Notes under the pieces: generated by a model
The model's input: only the letters and a program-made list of their open reading frames with translations
Told to the model about the DNA's origin: nothing
Database searches by the model: none
Assembly: GCA_947372355.1 (NCBI GenBank)
Contig: CANBTI010000013.1
Location: 1-51,651, forward strand
Origin: Bdellovibrionales bacterium
GTDB taxonomy: Bacteria; Bdellovibrionota; UBA1018; CAIMNF01
Length of the DNA stretch: 51,651 bases
Reading direction: 5' to 3'
Translations under genes and position numbers: made by a program
Shown: one piece after another, positions 30,909 through 40,409 of the stretch
How the letters are laid out: the number at the start of each line of letters is the position of its first letter
Numbering within the stretch: the first letter of the stretch is position 1

Positions 30909-33644
30909 ATGAAAAAGGTTTTCGCATCGTTTGCTTTGGTTTTTTTACTCACTCCAGCTTTTGCTAATCGTGTGGTGATTGATGAATTACGTAAGTTAAA
31001 AGCTTCTCTCCCTGTGAATGATCCTGCTCGTGGTGAAATCACTCTTCGTCTAGCGGATCGAATTGCAGATGAATATTTAGTGGGTAAGGGTAAAACTCAA
31101 GTTAAATCTGAATCCGATCGCACGGAAGCGATTGCACTTTATCAGGAAACTCTTCCAACCCGTACCGGGGAAGCGAAACTTAAAATTCAATTTCAATTGG
31201 CTCGATTATTTTCCGAAAAAACGGGAGACAGTTCAGCTTCGAAATCTGCTCACGATTTATTTGAACAAGTGAGTGTGAATTCTGAAGTCAAAGAATTAAA
31301 ACGTGAATCTATTTTACGATTGGCTGAAATCGCGGAGAGTTCTCCAAAAATATCTGCAACTGCCGCTGATTATTACCGCAAAGCTTTAGTGCTATGTGAG
31401 GGTACTGATAGTTGTTCTTATTCTCATTATCGTTTGGGCTGGATTGAACGTAACCGTGAAAATTTACCAGCAGCGATTGATGAAATGAAATTAGCACTTT
31501 GGGATTCTAAAGGGCAAATTCGTGAAGAGGCTATTCGTGATCTAGTGAGTTTCATGGGATTGGCATCCACTCTAGTGGAACAAAGTATTCCTTATTTAGA
31601 TCAACTCTCCTCAAAAGTGAGTCGTCCGGCTCTTTTGCAAGATCTTGCTTACGCCTATTTTTCATCTGGAAATAAAGCTGCGGGAGTGAAAGTTCTTGCC
31701 CTCACTCACGCGCGCGCGCCAACGATTAATGGCGAAATGCGCTTGATGGAAGAATATTATGGCTTACGTCAATGGGATCAGTTCCGCGCAGTGCTGGCAG
31801 AATTTAATCAATCGGTTCATGCTGTTTCAATAACCGCGGCGCCGGTAGCAACTACGGTGAGTGCTAACGAATCAAATAAGGATTCCGTTGAAATTGAAAA
31901 AATTGGTCGTCGCTTAGCCACTCAGTTAGATGGTGAGCGCACGAGTGATGCTTCCCACTTTGAGGATTTCAAACAATTTACCTTGAGTTACCTCGATCTT
32001 TTTCCTCGTTCTACTGAACGGGCAAAAATCATGGAAGGACTCATCACTGCGGAACCAAAATCAGAAGCAAAACTTGCTCAATTAAAAATATGGTTATCAG
32101 CACCTCAGTTTGCATTGTCTTTGAACGATGAAGTGAAGCTTCGCGAGTTGAGAGCAGCAATTGCGCAAAAATCAGTAGATCAAGATCCAAGTTTAAATCA
32201 AGCCATCATTGAAGAGATGAGCGCGTTGATTGCAAAGGGTGGGGCTAAGGTTCGTGAATATCGTTATGTGCGTGCTCGTGCACAGTATGCTCAAAAAGAT
32301 TTCATAGCATCATCAGCTGAATTTACAGATCTTGCGCAAATCCAAGGAATTCCCGATTCATTTGCGATTCAATCGCAACATCTTTTGCTCGATATCTACA
32401 ATCAGCAAAAAGATTTAGCAAAAATCATCTCTCAAGCAAAACTCTGGACCACAAACGAAAGTTTAATTAAAAATCCTAAATTTGCTCAAGACATTAAAGA
32501 AATGAGCCAAATTGCTGAACAAGCGGAGTTTGAAAAAGCAACTCAACAAAGTGAAAGCTTGGAATCTTTGGCTGTATTTTTCGATTATTGCAGTTCGGGT
32601 AAGTTCTTACCTCAATCTTGCGATAATGCAAAAGTACTATCGGTAAAACTCAATCAACATCCAAAATTGATCTCAATTTTAGAGCTTCAAGCTAAAAAAG
32701 ATCCAAGCATTGCTACTCAATTGTTAGAACAGTATGAAGAGGGTGGATACTTTGTAAAAACTGCGGAGATGATTCATCAAGCGAACACTAAGGCTCCAGA
32801 TTTCAAATCGCAAATCAAAACTGCGTTGATGTATGAAGTGGGTCGTGATGTGAATGGAAGAGATGCAACCTTGAAGCAACTCACCCAATTGATCATCAGT
32901 AAAAAGATCAAACTCATGGAACCTGAAGAAAAAGCGGTTCTTTCTTTCCTCGCTGAAACTCATTTACTCAACTCAGGATTACTCAACGTGGTTCAATCGA
33001 AAGAATCAAAAACATTTTTAGCGGAGAACTTAGAAGAGCAAAATCTAGGGAATAAAATCACCAGCCAAATTCTACTGTCACAAACTGAGTATCAGGGTTC
33101 TGCTTGGTCTAAAAAAGTGGTAGAAAAAGCGGAATTACTTGCCAATGAAGAAGCTAAAATTAAGTTTTATGGCCGTAATGGACAAGTGGCATTTCAAAAA
33201 CGAGTGAACCGCTTGAAAGAACTCAATCAATTTTCTGATCAATATTTAAATGGTAGCGATACCCTCACCAGAACGAAATTGTTGGCATTGCTTAAAGATA
33301 GTCATGAAAGAATTGGAAATGAGATTCTAGCGAGTCCTTTGCCCGCGAATCTAAATGAAGAGCAGCTCACGCAAGTGAAAGCAAGTTTGGCTGAAATGGC
33401 ATTGCCTTTTCAAACCAAGGTTGAAGCTCTAAAAAAATTATTGTCCACTGAAGAACAAAAAGTGAGTCTTTCTCAATCGAGCGCAAAAACGCCATTTGAT
33501 GAAAATCAATATCAAGTTTCAATCAATCAACTACATCAAAATCCGAAAAATGTAGCAGCGCTCACTCAATTGAAGGCGTTGTTTGCAAATGCTGGAATGA
33601 ATCGTCCGGCAGCATATTTCGAAGGAAGGATCCAAGGATTATGA
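30909..33644 (+). CDS. Large periplasmic TPR-like repeat protein
   Basis: A signal peptide (MKKVFASFALVFLLTPAFA) precedes about 890 residues of mostly helical sequence. The first third has tetratricopeptide-like pairs, for example EAIALYQETLPTRTGEAKLK, FQLARLFSEKTGD and SCSYSHYRLGWIERNRENLP. The rest is longer, less regular helices with another repeat-like part around YVRARAQYAQKDFIASSAEF. It should be a periplasmic scaffold. Myxococcus Glt complexes also include TPR proteins in the periplasm (GltD/E-like). It overlaps the next gene by 4 bp. Confidence 0.85.
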   Translation: MKKVFASFALVFLLTPAFANRVVIDELRKLKASLPVNDPARGEITLRLADRIADEYLVGKGKTQVKSESDRTEAIALYQETLPTRTGEAKLKIQFQLARLFSEKTGDSSASKSAHDLFEQVSVNSEVKELKRESILRLAEIAESSPKISATAADYYRKALVLCEGTDSCSYSHYRLGWIERNRENLPAAIDEMKLALWDSKGQIREEAIRDLVSFMGLASTLVEQSIPYLDQLSSKVSRPALLQDLAYAYFSSGNKAAGVKVLALTHARAPTINGEMRLMEEYYGLRQWDQFRAVLAEFNQSVHAVSITAAPVATTVSANESNKDSVEIEKIGRRLATQLDGERTSDASHFEDFKQFTLSYLDLFPRSTERAKIMEGLITAEPKSEAKLAQLKIWLSAPQFALSLNDEVKLRELRAAIAQKSVDQDPSLNQAIIEEMSALIAKGGAKVREYRYVRARAQYAQKDFIASSAEFTDLAQIQGIPDSFAIQSQHLLLDIYNQQKDLAKIISQAKLWTTNESLIKNPKFAQDIKEMSQIAEQAEFEKATQQSESLESLAVFFDYCSSGKFLPQSCDNAKVLSVKLNQHPKLISILELQAKKDPSIATQLLEQYEEGGYFVKTAEMIHQANTKAPDFKSQIKTALMYEVGRDVNGRDATLKQLTQLIISKKIKLMEPEEKAVLSFLAETHLLNSGLLNVVQSKESKTFLAENLEEQNLGNKITSQILLSQTEYQGSAWSKKVVEKAELLANEEAKIKFYGRNGQVAFQKRVNRLKELNQFSDQYLNGSDTLTRTKLLALLKDSHERIGNEILASPLPANLNEEQLTQVKASLAEMALPFQTKVEALKKLLSTEEQKVSLSQSSAKTPFDENQYQVSINQLHQNPKNVAALTQLKALFANAGMNRPAAYFEGRIQGL

Positions 33645-33889
33645 TTACTCGTTCAATGATCATGATGATCATGCTGACTAGTTTTACATTGAGTGCAAAA
33701 GCGGAAGTGAAATACTCTGCTGGTAAAGATGTGAATTTTGAAGAATTACTCATTCAGGGACAATTAAAACGTCCTGAAATTTCAGTAGTCACTGGAAATG
33801 TAAAGCAAGGGGCGGATGGCTTGCTTCAACTCCGTGAAAACTTTTTAGATCGAGTGACATCTGATTCAGGAGAGGAGTCTGCCGAATGA
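33641..33889 (+). CDS. Small secreted protein in the Glt-like operon
   Basis: The 82-residue precursor has a hydrophobic signal peptide with several methionines (MITRSMIMMIMLTSFTLSAKA), leaving a mature peptide of about 60 residues: EVKYSAGKDVNFEELLIQG, then KRPEISVVTGN and QLRENFLDRV. The mature part is compact and charged. I have an impression that such short proteins accompany AgmX-like genes elsewhere, but cannot check it. It overlaps both neighbours by 4 bp, so it is certainly translated as part of the operon, and likely a periplasmic partner of the AgmX-like protein. Confidence 0.8.
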   Translation: MITRSMIMMIMLTSFTLSAKAEVKYSAGKDVNFEELLIQGQLKRPEISVVTGNVKQGADGLLQLRENFLDRVTSDSGEESAE

Positions 33890-35076
33890 TTGCTTTAGCA
33901 AATAATAACGGTGAATTGATTAAAATCTTACCTCTCGAAAATGGTGAATTTGGATTGCACCAAGTTTTCGGCTTTATCTTTAAAGAAAATTTGCCTGAAA
34001 GAGTTCAGCGCAGAAAAGCTCAAGGGATTAGCACGCAAGATAATGCTTGGATTTGTCAGTTGAAGCTTTCCAAAACGGCAAAAAACTTTACGGTTGAATC
34101 CATATCTGGTTGCGATGTGAAGGCAACTTCAGATCAAACCTGGAGTATCACTACCGAACGTGGTGTATTTCAATTATTGCCTGTGAGTGATGCGAAGTTA
34201 ATTCCGATCACAAACAGTTTTGATGCCACTCCCGCTTCTTCACTTCGTAAACCAGCAGCGATTGCGATCATGCTTTTGCTTGCAATCCCTCTCATGATGG
34301 GACGAATAAAAACAGCTGATCCATTAGTAGTGATGGAAGAACCAATTTTAGTGAAACTAAAACCACAAGTTCAAAAAACAGTGGTGGTGCCGAGCACGAT
34401 GCCAGTTGAACTTCCTAAAACGATTCAAACTCAAGATAAAGTAGTGAAACGCGCTATTCAACAAAACTTAGGTTTCCTTGGTTTACTTGGAAATAAAAGC
34501 ATCACCAAAGCAATCGGTGGAGCAACCACTCAGTTAAAAGATTCTTCTGCAGGTGCAGGCGCCGGCGGAAAAGAAGGAAGTGGTGGAGAGTATCTCACTG
34601 GTCTTGGTCGTGGTGTGAAGCACGCAACTGTTGGAAATTCTGGAGTGAGTGGTCTCGGCGGCATCGGTACTAAAGGTGCTGGTGGTGGAGCGGGCGGCTA
34701 CGGAAATTCTAAAATTGGTTCAGGTGAAGGAAGTTCGCTTTCTAAAGTTGCTCTTTCCAACGATCTCATGCTGGAAGGTGGATTAGATAAAGCAGTGATT
34801 CAAGCTACGATTGCAAAATACTTGAGCCAAGTTCGTGCATGTTATGAGGCAGGATTACAATCGAACTCTGCATTGCAAGGCCAAGTGAATATGGCTTTTC
34901 AAATTTCTGGAGAAGGCGATGTTTCCCAAGCAAATGTGGCTAAATCTTCACTCGGTAATGCCGGTGTTGAATCTTGTATCTCTTCAAAAATGTTGAATTG
35001 GAAATTCCCAAAACCTGTGGGTGGCGTGAATGTTAAAGTTAATTATCCATTCGTATTAAGACCGGTAGGAGCATAA
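33886..35076 (+). CDS. TonB-like envelope protein with AgmX/PglI C-terminal domain (GltG/GltJ-like)
   Basis: Residues 1-120 form a cytoplasmic domain, residues 123-139 a single membrane helix (AAIAIMLLLAIPLMMG). A Pro/Val-rich stretch follows, then a Gly/Ser/Ala-rich flexible region (about 215-285), and a C-terminal domain from about 295 with IQATIAKYLSQVRACYEAGLQ, two cysteines (C320, C365 area) and a KFPKPVGGVNVKVNYPF ending. This ending is the AgmX/PglI C-terminal domain, a TonB-like module. Such proteins connect the inner-membrane motor to outer-membrane components in gliding complexes. It is the central link between the TolQR-like genes and the barrel and lipoproteins downstream. Confidence 0.88.
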   Translation: MIALANNNGELIKILPLENGEFGLHQVFGFIFKENLPERVQRRKAQGISTQDNAWICQLKLSKTAKNFTVESISGCDVKATSDQTWSITTERGVFQLLPVSDAKLIPITNSFDATPASSLRKPAAIAIMLLLAIPLMMGRIKTADPLVVMEEPILVKLKPQVQKTVVVPSTMPVELPKTIQTQDKVVKRAIQQNLGFLGLLGNKSITKAIGGATTQLKDSSAGAGAGGKEGSGGEYLTGLGRGVKHATVGNSGVSGLGGIGTKGAGGGAGGYGNSKIGSGEGSSLSKVALSNDLMLEGGLDKAVIQATIAKYLSQVRACYEAGLQSNSALQGQVNMAFQISGEGDVSQANVAKSSLGNAGVESCISSKMLNWKFPKPVGGVNVKVNYPFVLRPVGA

Positions 35077-37110
35077 ATGAAATCACTAATTCTTGTCCTT
35101 AGTTTAATTGCTTGTTTAGCGCTAACCGGATGTAAGCAAAATCCTTATGGAGATGTTTCCTCCATTCCCGGACAAAAAGTGGTTACTGAAAATCCAGAAA
35201 ATAATCATCAAGCTCCAAAAGTTTTTTCGATCGAAGCTCCTGATGTTTTAGAATGTAATGAATCCGCAACCTGCGGAACAACGATCTTAGGACATGTTCC
35301 AAATCCAGGTAATGCAATTGTTCAAATTAAGGGATTGCCTAGTGGTGCAACTTACGATGCTTCTACAGGAGCATTTTCTTATACGCCTGATTTTGATGTG
35401 GTGGATGTATCTAAACATCCTGAACAATCGATGGTTAATATTCCATTAACCGTAACAGTTCGAAGTTCTGCCGATTCAATTAACGAAACTTCTCGGATCA
35501 TCACCCTCATTGTTAAAAATAAAATGCAGCCAGTGGATTTAGTTTTTTCTGGAACGGATAATGTAAAAGAGGGGGAAACTCTTGAACAAACGGTAGAAGT
35601 GAAGAGTAATGATTTTCCTCAAGGACCATTTTCTCTCTCCGCGATCAATGCACCAGTGGGCACAGAAGTTAAACCAATGAGTGGAAGCAGTACTTTATTT
35701 AAAGTACGATTCACACCGGGATTTTCATTTGCCCTAAATAATAAGCCTAAATCAGTCAAGATCTCCTACATCGCCAGTTTACCCGTTGGTCAATCGATTG
35801 CTAAAGATGTTACCTGGACAGTAGATGATGTGAGACAAGTACCAGCAATTTCAGCTCCTGAAAACATCACTCAAGGATTAGATGTAAACTTTTCTATCCG
35901 TGCTGAAGATTTAAATGGTGAAGTGTCACCTAAAATCACGGTGAGTTCAGTGGTTCCCTTTGGTCGTATTTCCAGCACAACCGTAACAGAAACGACTGGG
36001 CAAAGTGGAACACTTCCATCAAAAGTAGTGAATGTAAGATGGGATCAACTGAAAACATCCCAACTTGGAACGTCAACTCCAATCAACTATGAAGTGTGCG
36101 TACAAAAGGGAAGTGGTAGTTACACTTTTTGTACCCAAAAAATAGTGATGGTCACTTTGAAAGCTGACTTACATCCAACTCCAAAAATTGATCGTGTGAA
36201 TTGGAAATTAGGAGACCTTAAGTTTTTAAAAGCGGGATCACCATTCACGATTGGCATGCCGATTTTCGATGTAGAAGATCAAAAAATGCCAGTGGATGTA
36301 AAAATCAATTCAAATCAAGCAAATGCAGTGAGTTGGAGCAACGGTGTATTAACCATCAATCCAATCGCTGAAGGAATCTTGCAGTTTGGAATTCAGGCCG
36401 AAAGTATTTTCGGTCAAAAAATGAATGAAGATTTCGTGGTAGAAGTTTTGCCTTCGACTTGGGCAAAAACAGTGATGTTTACTAGTGATTCGGTTCAAAG
36501 TGAATCACTTGAGACTGCAAAACTCACTTCATCAGTAGAATTACTTTCAACTAAGTTTCAGGTTTTTGACCGCAATTTAGCACTTCGTGAAAGCTGTGTT
36601 TTCACCACTGAAGCTCTGGGGCTAGCCAAAGCAGATGAATCACTACAAAATAAAATGTATCAAAAGGTTTCCTCTTTGATTGTTTCATCGTCTTTGGCTA
36701 ACAACCTCAAGGGTAAAATTCAAGATGATCTAAAAACTTTTGGAATTAAAGTATTAGGTAGACTCAGCAGCCAGTTATCCCACGCTGATCTTTCTTCTTT
36801 AACTTTAGTGGTGGATTCAAGATCAAGTTTAGAGAGTCCTAAGGTTCCGGCAGGATTAAAGGGTACTTTAACTTCAGAATCGATGGATCCAGTGGTTTTT
36901 GATCTATCTCGCATGAGTTCTAATTGTGTAGCACTTTTTAATCTTCAAAAACCGGCTGTTTCATTGGCGGTAGGTTTTACTTGTAAACATAATGATGGAA
37001 AATCTCTTACCGTTTTAGGTTTTGAACTAGCAGATGTATTGCTCAATCAAAGTGATTCTAACTTGATGGGTAAATGGATGAATGTATTTTTAACAGGGAA
37101 GGCTAATTAA
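35077..37110 (+). CDS. Lipoprotein with Ig-like/cadherin-like domains
   Basis: The 677-residue precursor has a clear lipobox LTGC with C19 after MKSLILVLSLIACLALTG. The next region has an Ig-like putative domain (GLPSGATYDASTGAFSYTPDFDVV, here in part) at about residues 85-145. More beta-rich segments of the same kind follow to about residue 460, and then a helical C-terminal part. Cysteines occur in pairs (ECNESATC; VCVQK...FCTQK). It should be anchored in the outer membrane on the periplasmic side. It starts immediately after the AgmX-like gene and is likely a structural part of the same complex. Confidence 0.85.
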   Translation: MKSLILVLSLIACLALTGCKQNPYGDVSSIPGQKVVTENPENNHQAPKVFSIEAPDVLECNESATCGTTILGHVPNPGNAIVQIKGLPSGATYDASTGAFSYTPDFDVVDVSKHPEQSMVNIPLTVTVRSSADSINETSRIITLIVKNKMQPVDLVFSGTDNVKEGETLEQTVEVKSNDFPQGPFSLSAINAPVGTEVKPMSGSSTLFKVRFTPGFSFALNNKPKSVKISYIASLPVGQSIAKDVTWTVDDVRQVPAISAPENITQGLDVNFSIRAEDLNGEVSPKITVSSVVPFGRISSTTVTETTGQSGTLPSKVVNVRWDQLKTSQLGTSTPINYEVCVQKGSGSYTFCTQKIVMVTLKADLHPTPKIDRVNWKLGDLKFLKAGSPFTIGMPIFDVEDQKMPVDVKINSNQANAVSWSNGVLTINPIAEGILQFGIQAESIFGQKMNEDFVVEVLPSTWAKTVMFTSDSVQSESLETAKLTSSVELLSTKFQVFDRNLALRESCVFTTEALGLAKADESLQNKMYQKVSSLIVSSSLANNLKGKIQDDLKTFGIKVLGRLSSQLSHADLSSLTLVVDSRSSLESPKVPAGLKGTLTSESMDPVVFDLSRMSSNCVALFNLQKPAVSLAVGFTCKHNDGKSLTVLGFELADVLLNQSDSNLMGKWMNVFLTGKAN

Positions 37111-37112
37111 TC

Positions 37113-37814
37113 ATGAAAATGACTAAAACTTTATTTCTACTCCTCGCCATTACATCACATCAAGCATTTGCATCGGATACCAATCTTTCCAACCAGTTGG
37201 ATGATCTGAAAATTCCTGCAAATACTGCTCCTGTAGGTGTTACCTCGGAAAAGCTTTATTCGGTTCAAAATCGATATATTAAATTGGATAAAAAATTCGA
37301 ATTCAATCTTGGTGGAGCAAAGAACTTTACGGGAAATGGTTTTTTGCAAATGAGTCAAATCAATGCAGGTGTTGCTTATCATTTTAACGATCGTTGGTCA
37401 GTAACAGCTTCAGGAAGTTATGGCTTCAATGATTTTACTGCTTCAGCTAATCGATTGATGATGAATGATGGAATTATGCCTGATGCCGCTATCGTCAAAT
37501 GGCGTAGTGATTTAATGGCGAGTTACAATCTTTTTTACGGAAAATTTCGCATGAACATGGATCAAGTTTTTTACTTTGATCAATATGTTTCAGTGGGCCC
37601 TGGTTTAGTGAATACACAATACGCAACTGTTCCAGCTGCGGTTGCCGACGTAGGATTCGCCCTATGGTTTGGAAAAAACTGGTCTGCTCGTTTTGGTGCA
37701 AAAAATGATGTATTCCGTGAGCAAAAAATGGTTCACAACGATCTTGCTTATCATTTACTCGGACACATCGAAGTGGGTTACCTATTAGGGGGATCAGATA
37801 GTGCTTATGAATAA
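37113..37814 (+). CDS. Outer-membrane beta-barrel protein
   Basis: A signal peptide (MKMTKTLFLLLAITSHQAFA) precedes about 213 residues with alternating hydrophobic strands and aromatic girdles: VAYHFNDRWSVTASGSYGF, then WRSDLMASYNLFYGKF, and the late strand VGFALWFGKNWSARFGAKND. This matches the short outer-membrane barrel domains found in myxobacterial and Bdellovibrio gliding clusters (GltH-like). It probably forms the outer-membrane part of the complex. The 3' end overlaps the next gene by 8-14 bp depending on that gene's start. Confidence 0.87.
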   Translation: MKMTKTLFLLLAITSHQAFASDTNLSNQLDDLKIPANTAPVGVTSEKLYSVQNRYIKLDKKFEFNLGGAKNFTGNGFLQMSQINAGVAYHFNDRWSVTASGSYGFNDFTASANRLMMNDGIMPDAAIVKWRSDLMASYNLFYGKFRMNMDQVFYFDQYVSVGPGLVNTQYATVPAAVADVGFALWFGKNWSARFGAKNDVFREQKMVHNDLAYHLLGHIEVGYLLGGSDSAYE

Positions 37815-39447
37815 AACCAATCATATTTTAATCATTGCAGGTTCAGTTCTTTCTCTCAGTGCTAATGCACAAACGAGTTCTTCTGGTGCGGATGCACTTT
37901 TAAACTCACTCGGAACATCAGTTACCAATAGCGCCACTCCAACTACGGTGAACGCATCCATTCAAACTGAAATTCATCTGGATAACCCGGTAGCTCGCCA
38001 ATTATTTAATGAATGGAGCAATCAAAAAGGACTCACTTACGAAGTGAATGCTTGGGTTCAACAATTCTTATCTGGAAAATTTGAAACCTTTGCTCACTTA
38101 AAAACTGCAATGAATGCTGCGGTTGAAAATCGTTCTACTTCTTTCCAAAATTCAATTCAAGCGGCCTATCTCTATAGTCTTTATCGTTTAAATCTTTCTC
38201 AAAGTTTCATCAGCGATTGGCTCATGAATATGGAGAAGGATTCATTTGTGGCTTCTCCCGCTTCTGTGGCGTTAGATGAATCCCTCATGAGTGGTGATCT
38301 GCTGAAGGATGCATCTTTTGATCAATGGCTCATCACTAAAAAAATTCAGCTCACTGCTGCTCAAGAAGCTTTGGTGAAAAAAATTGGTCCTGCTCGCCAT
38401 CCGAGTTGGTTGGTATTCAATGCCTTTGTTCTTCAAAGAAAAGGCATTTTAGCAGAAGAAGTATTATCAAAATTAGCAATCAACAGCCCATTCAGACCAA
38501 AGCTTGCAATGACCGTAGCGCTTGCGTATGCACGGAAGGGTGATTTGGGAAATGCTGGAAAAACATTAAAGGTTTATTACGAACCATGGATGAATCAATC
38601 AAAGGATGCGGTGGCAAACTCTCGCTATTCTTTAGAGATTGCACGTTTACTTTACCAAGCAGGATCTTTGGATGGTGCCATTCAATATTATCAAAAAGTT
38701 CCAAAAGGCAGTTCTGATTTTATTACGGCGAGAGAAGAGCTTTCTTGGTGTTGGCTACGTCAGGGTAATTTGGAGCAACTTCGTGGGAATTTAGCTACCT
38801 TGAATTCATCTATTCTTTCAGATCAATTTCGCCCCGAGAGTGCATTAGTAAAATCGATTTCAGATTTAAAAATGTGCAATTACTCTGAAGTGGAAAAAGA
38901 TTTTACGGCATTTGTGAAAAAAAATAAGGATTGGGCAAAGAAAATTGAATTAGCGATTCAAAATCCTGAAAGTGCAACACCAAGAGTGATCGATGATTTC
39001 TCTCAGTTTTTTGTAGATTCGGTCAAAGCTCAAAATATTGAAATTGCAGCCTTAGAAGATTTAGCGAATAGAAGTGTTTCGGCTGCATTGCCTGCTGTAG
39101 GACAGCAAAAACATTGGTTAACCGCGATCCAAGGATTAAAGTTAACGTTAGAGACGACGAAGAAACGTCAAACTGAGGAATTCAGACGCCAATGGAAGAG
39201 CGATCAAGCCATCCTTCAGGCAGCGATTCGTAAAATGCAATTTGTAAAAGTGGAGTTACTCAGCCAAGTGAGTCAGATCGAAGCAATCACGAATAAAGAG
39301 CCAACTTCAAACGATAGTATTAAATCTGCAAAAGCAAAAATCAATGAACAAGGTGATCAGAGTTTTCCTTTTGATGGAGTGGTTTGGCCAGATGAGCTTT
39401 TTAAGTTAAGAGCGGTTTCTAACGGACAATGCGCGGGGAAATTATAA
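37801..39447 (+). CDS. Secreted TPR-like/helical protein of the Glt-like operon
   Basis: The GTG at 37801 sits 8 bp after an AGGGGG Shine-Dalgarno; an ATG at 37807 is the alternative. A signal peptide (NKTNHILIIAGSVLSLSANA) is followed by about 520 residues of mainly helical sequence. Repeat-like parts include AMTVALAYARKGDLGNAGKT, then RYSLEIARLLYQAGSLDGAI, and ELSWCWLRQGNLEQLRGNLA, which read as tetratricopeptide repeats. It resembles the larger repeat protein upstream in layout, so the operon has two periplasmic repeat scaffolds. It overlaps the VWA gene by one base. Confidence 0.82.
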   Translation: MLMNKTNHILIIAGSVLSLSANAQTSSSGADALLNSLGTSVTNSATPTTVNASIQTEIHLDNPVARQLFNEWSNQKGLTYEVNAWVQQFLSGKFETFAHLKTAMNAAVENRSTSFQNSIQAAYLYSLYRLNLSQSFISDWLMNMEKDSFVASPASVALDESLMSGDLLKDASFDQWLITKKIQLTAAQEALVKKIGPARHPSWLVFNAFVLQRKGILAEEVLSKLAINSPFRPKLAMTVALAYARKGDLGNAGKTLKVYYEPWMNQSKDAVANSRYSLEIARLLYQAGSLDGAIQYYQKVPKGSSDFITAREELSWCWLRQGNLEQLRGNLATLNSSILSDQFRPESALVKSISDLKMCNYSEVEKDFTAFVKKNKDWAKKIELAIQNPESATPRVIDDFSQFFVDSVKAQNIEIAALEDLANRSVSAALPAVGQQKHWLTAIQGLKLTLETTKKRQTEEFRRQWKSDQAILQAAIRKMQFVKVELLSQVSQIEAITNKEPTSNDSIKSAKAKINEQGDQSFPFDGVVWPDELFKLRAVSNGQCAGKL

Positions 39448-40409
39448 TGAAATCTATTTCGCATGTTTTTCTTTGTTTCTTGATCGGTATTTCTCTCACT
39501 GCTTGCAGTAAAGAAAACTATATCTATGTTCAAAAAGCAGGTAACCATACGGATAAAAGTTATCCAGTGAAGGAAATGCAGGGATCTAGTTCGGTTGATA
39601 TTTTATGGGTGATTGATAACAGCGGAAGTATGAGTTCGTATCAACAACAGGTGGTCACCAATTCTCATGCTTTCATGCAAGATTTCATCAAACAGCAACT
39701 CAATTGGAAAATGGGACTGATTTCCACAGATAAAAGTGATCATCCTTATGCAGGATTCAGTGGGTCAGCTAAGTTAGATGCAACTGTTTCAGATCCTGTG
39801 GGAACATTTCAGCAAGCAGTGAATCAATTGAGTACAAATGGAGATTCAACTGAAAGAACTTTCACTCCTATCATTCAATCAATAACCAATGATCCTAATT
39901 TTTTAAGACCCAACACACCTTTAGCGGTGATCATGGTTACGGATGCTGAAGAGCAATCTTCGATTTCTGCGCAAACATTTGTGTCCCAATTATCTTTACT
40001 CACTCAAGGTCGAAATATATTTGCCTATGGAGTTTTCGCCTCTGCTGATTTTGGCTGTGATTCTTCTGAGGGGGCTTGGAATTATAAAGGAAGCCCTTAT
40101 GAGGGGTTCATCAGTACGGCGATGAATGGCCAAACCTTTCCATTGTGTAAGGATTTTGGTACCTCACTGGTCAATATTGCTCACGATATTGTAACCAGAG
40201 TTGCTTATTCTGCAATTTATCTCAAAGGTCGTCCGGATACATCCACGCTTCAAGTGATCTATCAGGGTAAAGAGTTGCCAGCAGGACCAACCGAAGCCGG
40301 TGGGTACTGGACCTACGATTATCGCTTAAATGCAGTAGTTTTCAATAATCTTGACTTCGCCAAGAACGATACTGATTCAGTCAGAGTTCTATTTGAAGAA
40401 GAAAACTAA
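39447..40409 (+). CDS. VWA-domain lipoprotein (CglB-like adhesin candidate)
   Basis: From the ATG at 39447 the 320-residue precursor has a good lipobox (GISLTAC) and then, after about 30 residues, a von Willebrand A domain with the MIDAS motif WVIDNSGSMS (D-x-S-x-S) and the later threonine/aspartate positions (VIMVTDAEEQS). Cysteines C-x-D-S-S and PLCKDF could form a disulfide. In Myxococcus the outer-membrane lipoprotein CglB, a VWA-like adhesin, couples the Glt machine to the surface; this gene in the same kind of cluster is a candidate counterpart by domain and position. It is the last gene of the operon, and a small gene overlaps its end on the other strand. Confidence 0.82.
   Translation: MKSISHVFLCFLIGISLTACSKENYIYVQKAGNHTDKSYPVKEMQGSSSVDILWVIDNSGSMSSYQQQVVTNSHAFMQDFIKQQLNWKMGLISTDKSDHPYAGFSGSAKLDATVSDPVGTFQQAVNQLSTNGDSTERTFTPIIQSITNDPNFLRPNTPLAVIMVTDAEEQSSISAQTFVSQLSLLTQGRNIFAYGVFASADFGCDSSEGAWNYKGSPYEGFISTAMNGQTFPLCKDFGTSLVNIAHDIVTRVAYSAIYLKGRPDTSTLQVIYQGKELPAGPTEAGGYWTYDYRLNAVVFNNLDFAKNDTDSVRVLFEEEN

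Noticed and set aside
31714-31725. GC-alternating run (gcgcgcgcgc) in the scaffold gene
   Set aside because: It is a short in-frame coding stretch (Ala-Arg-Ala) without further structure.
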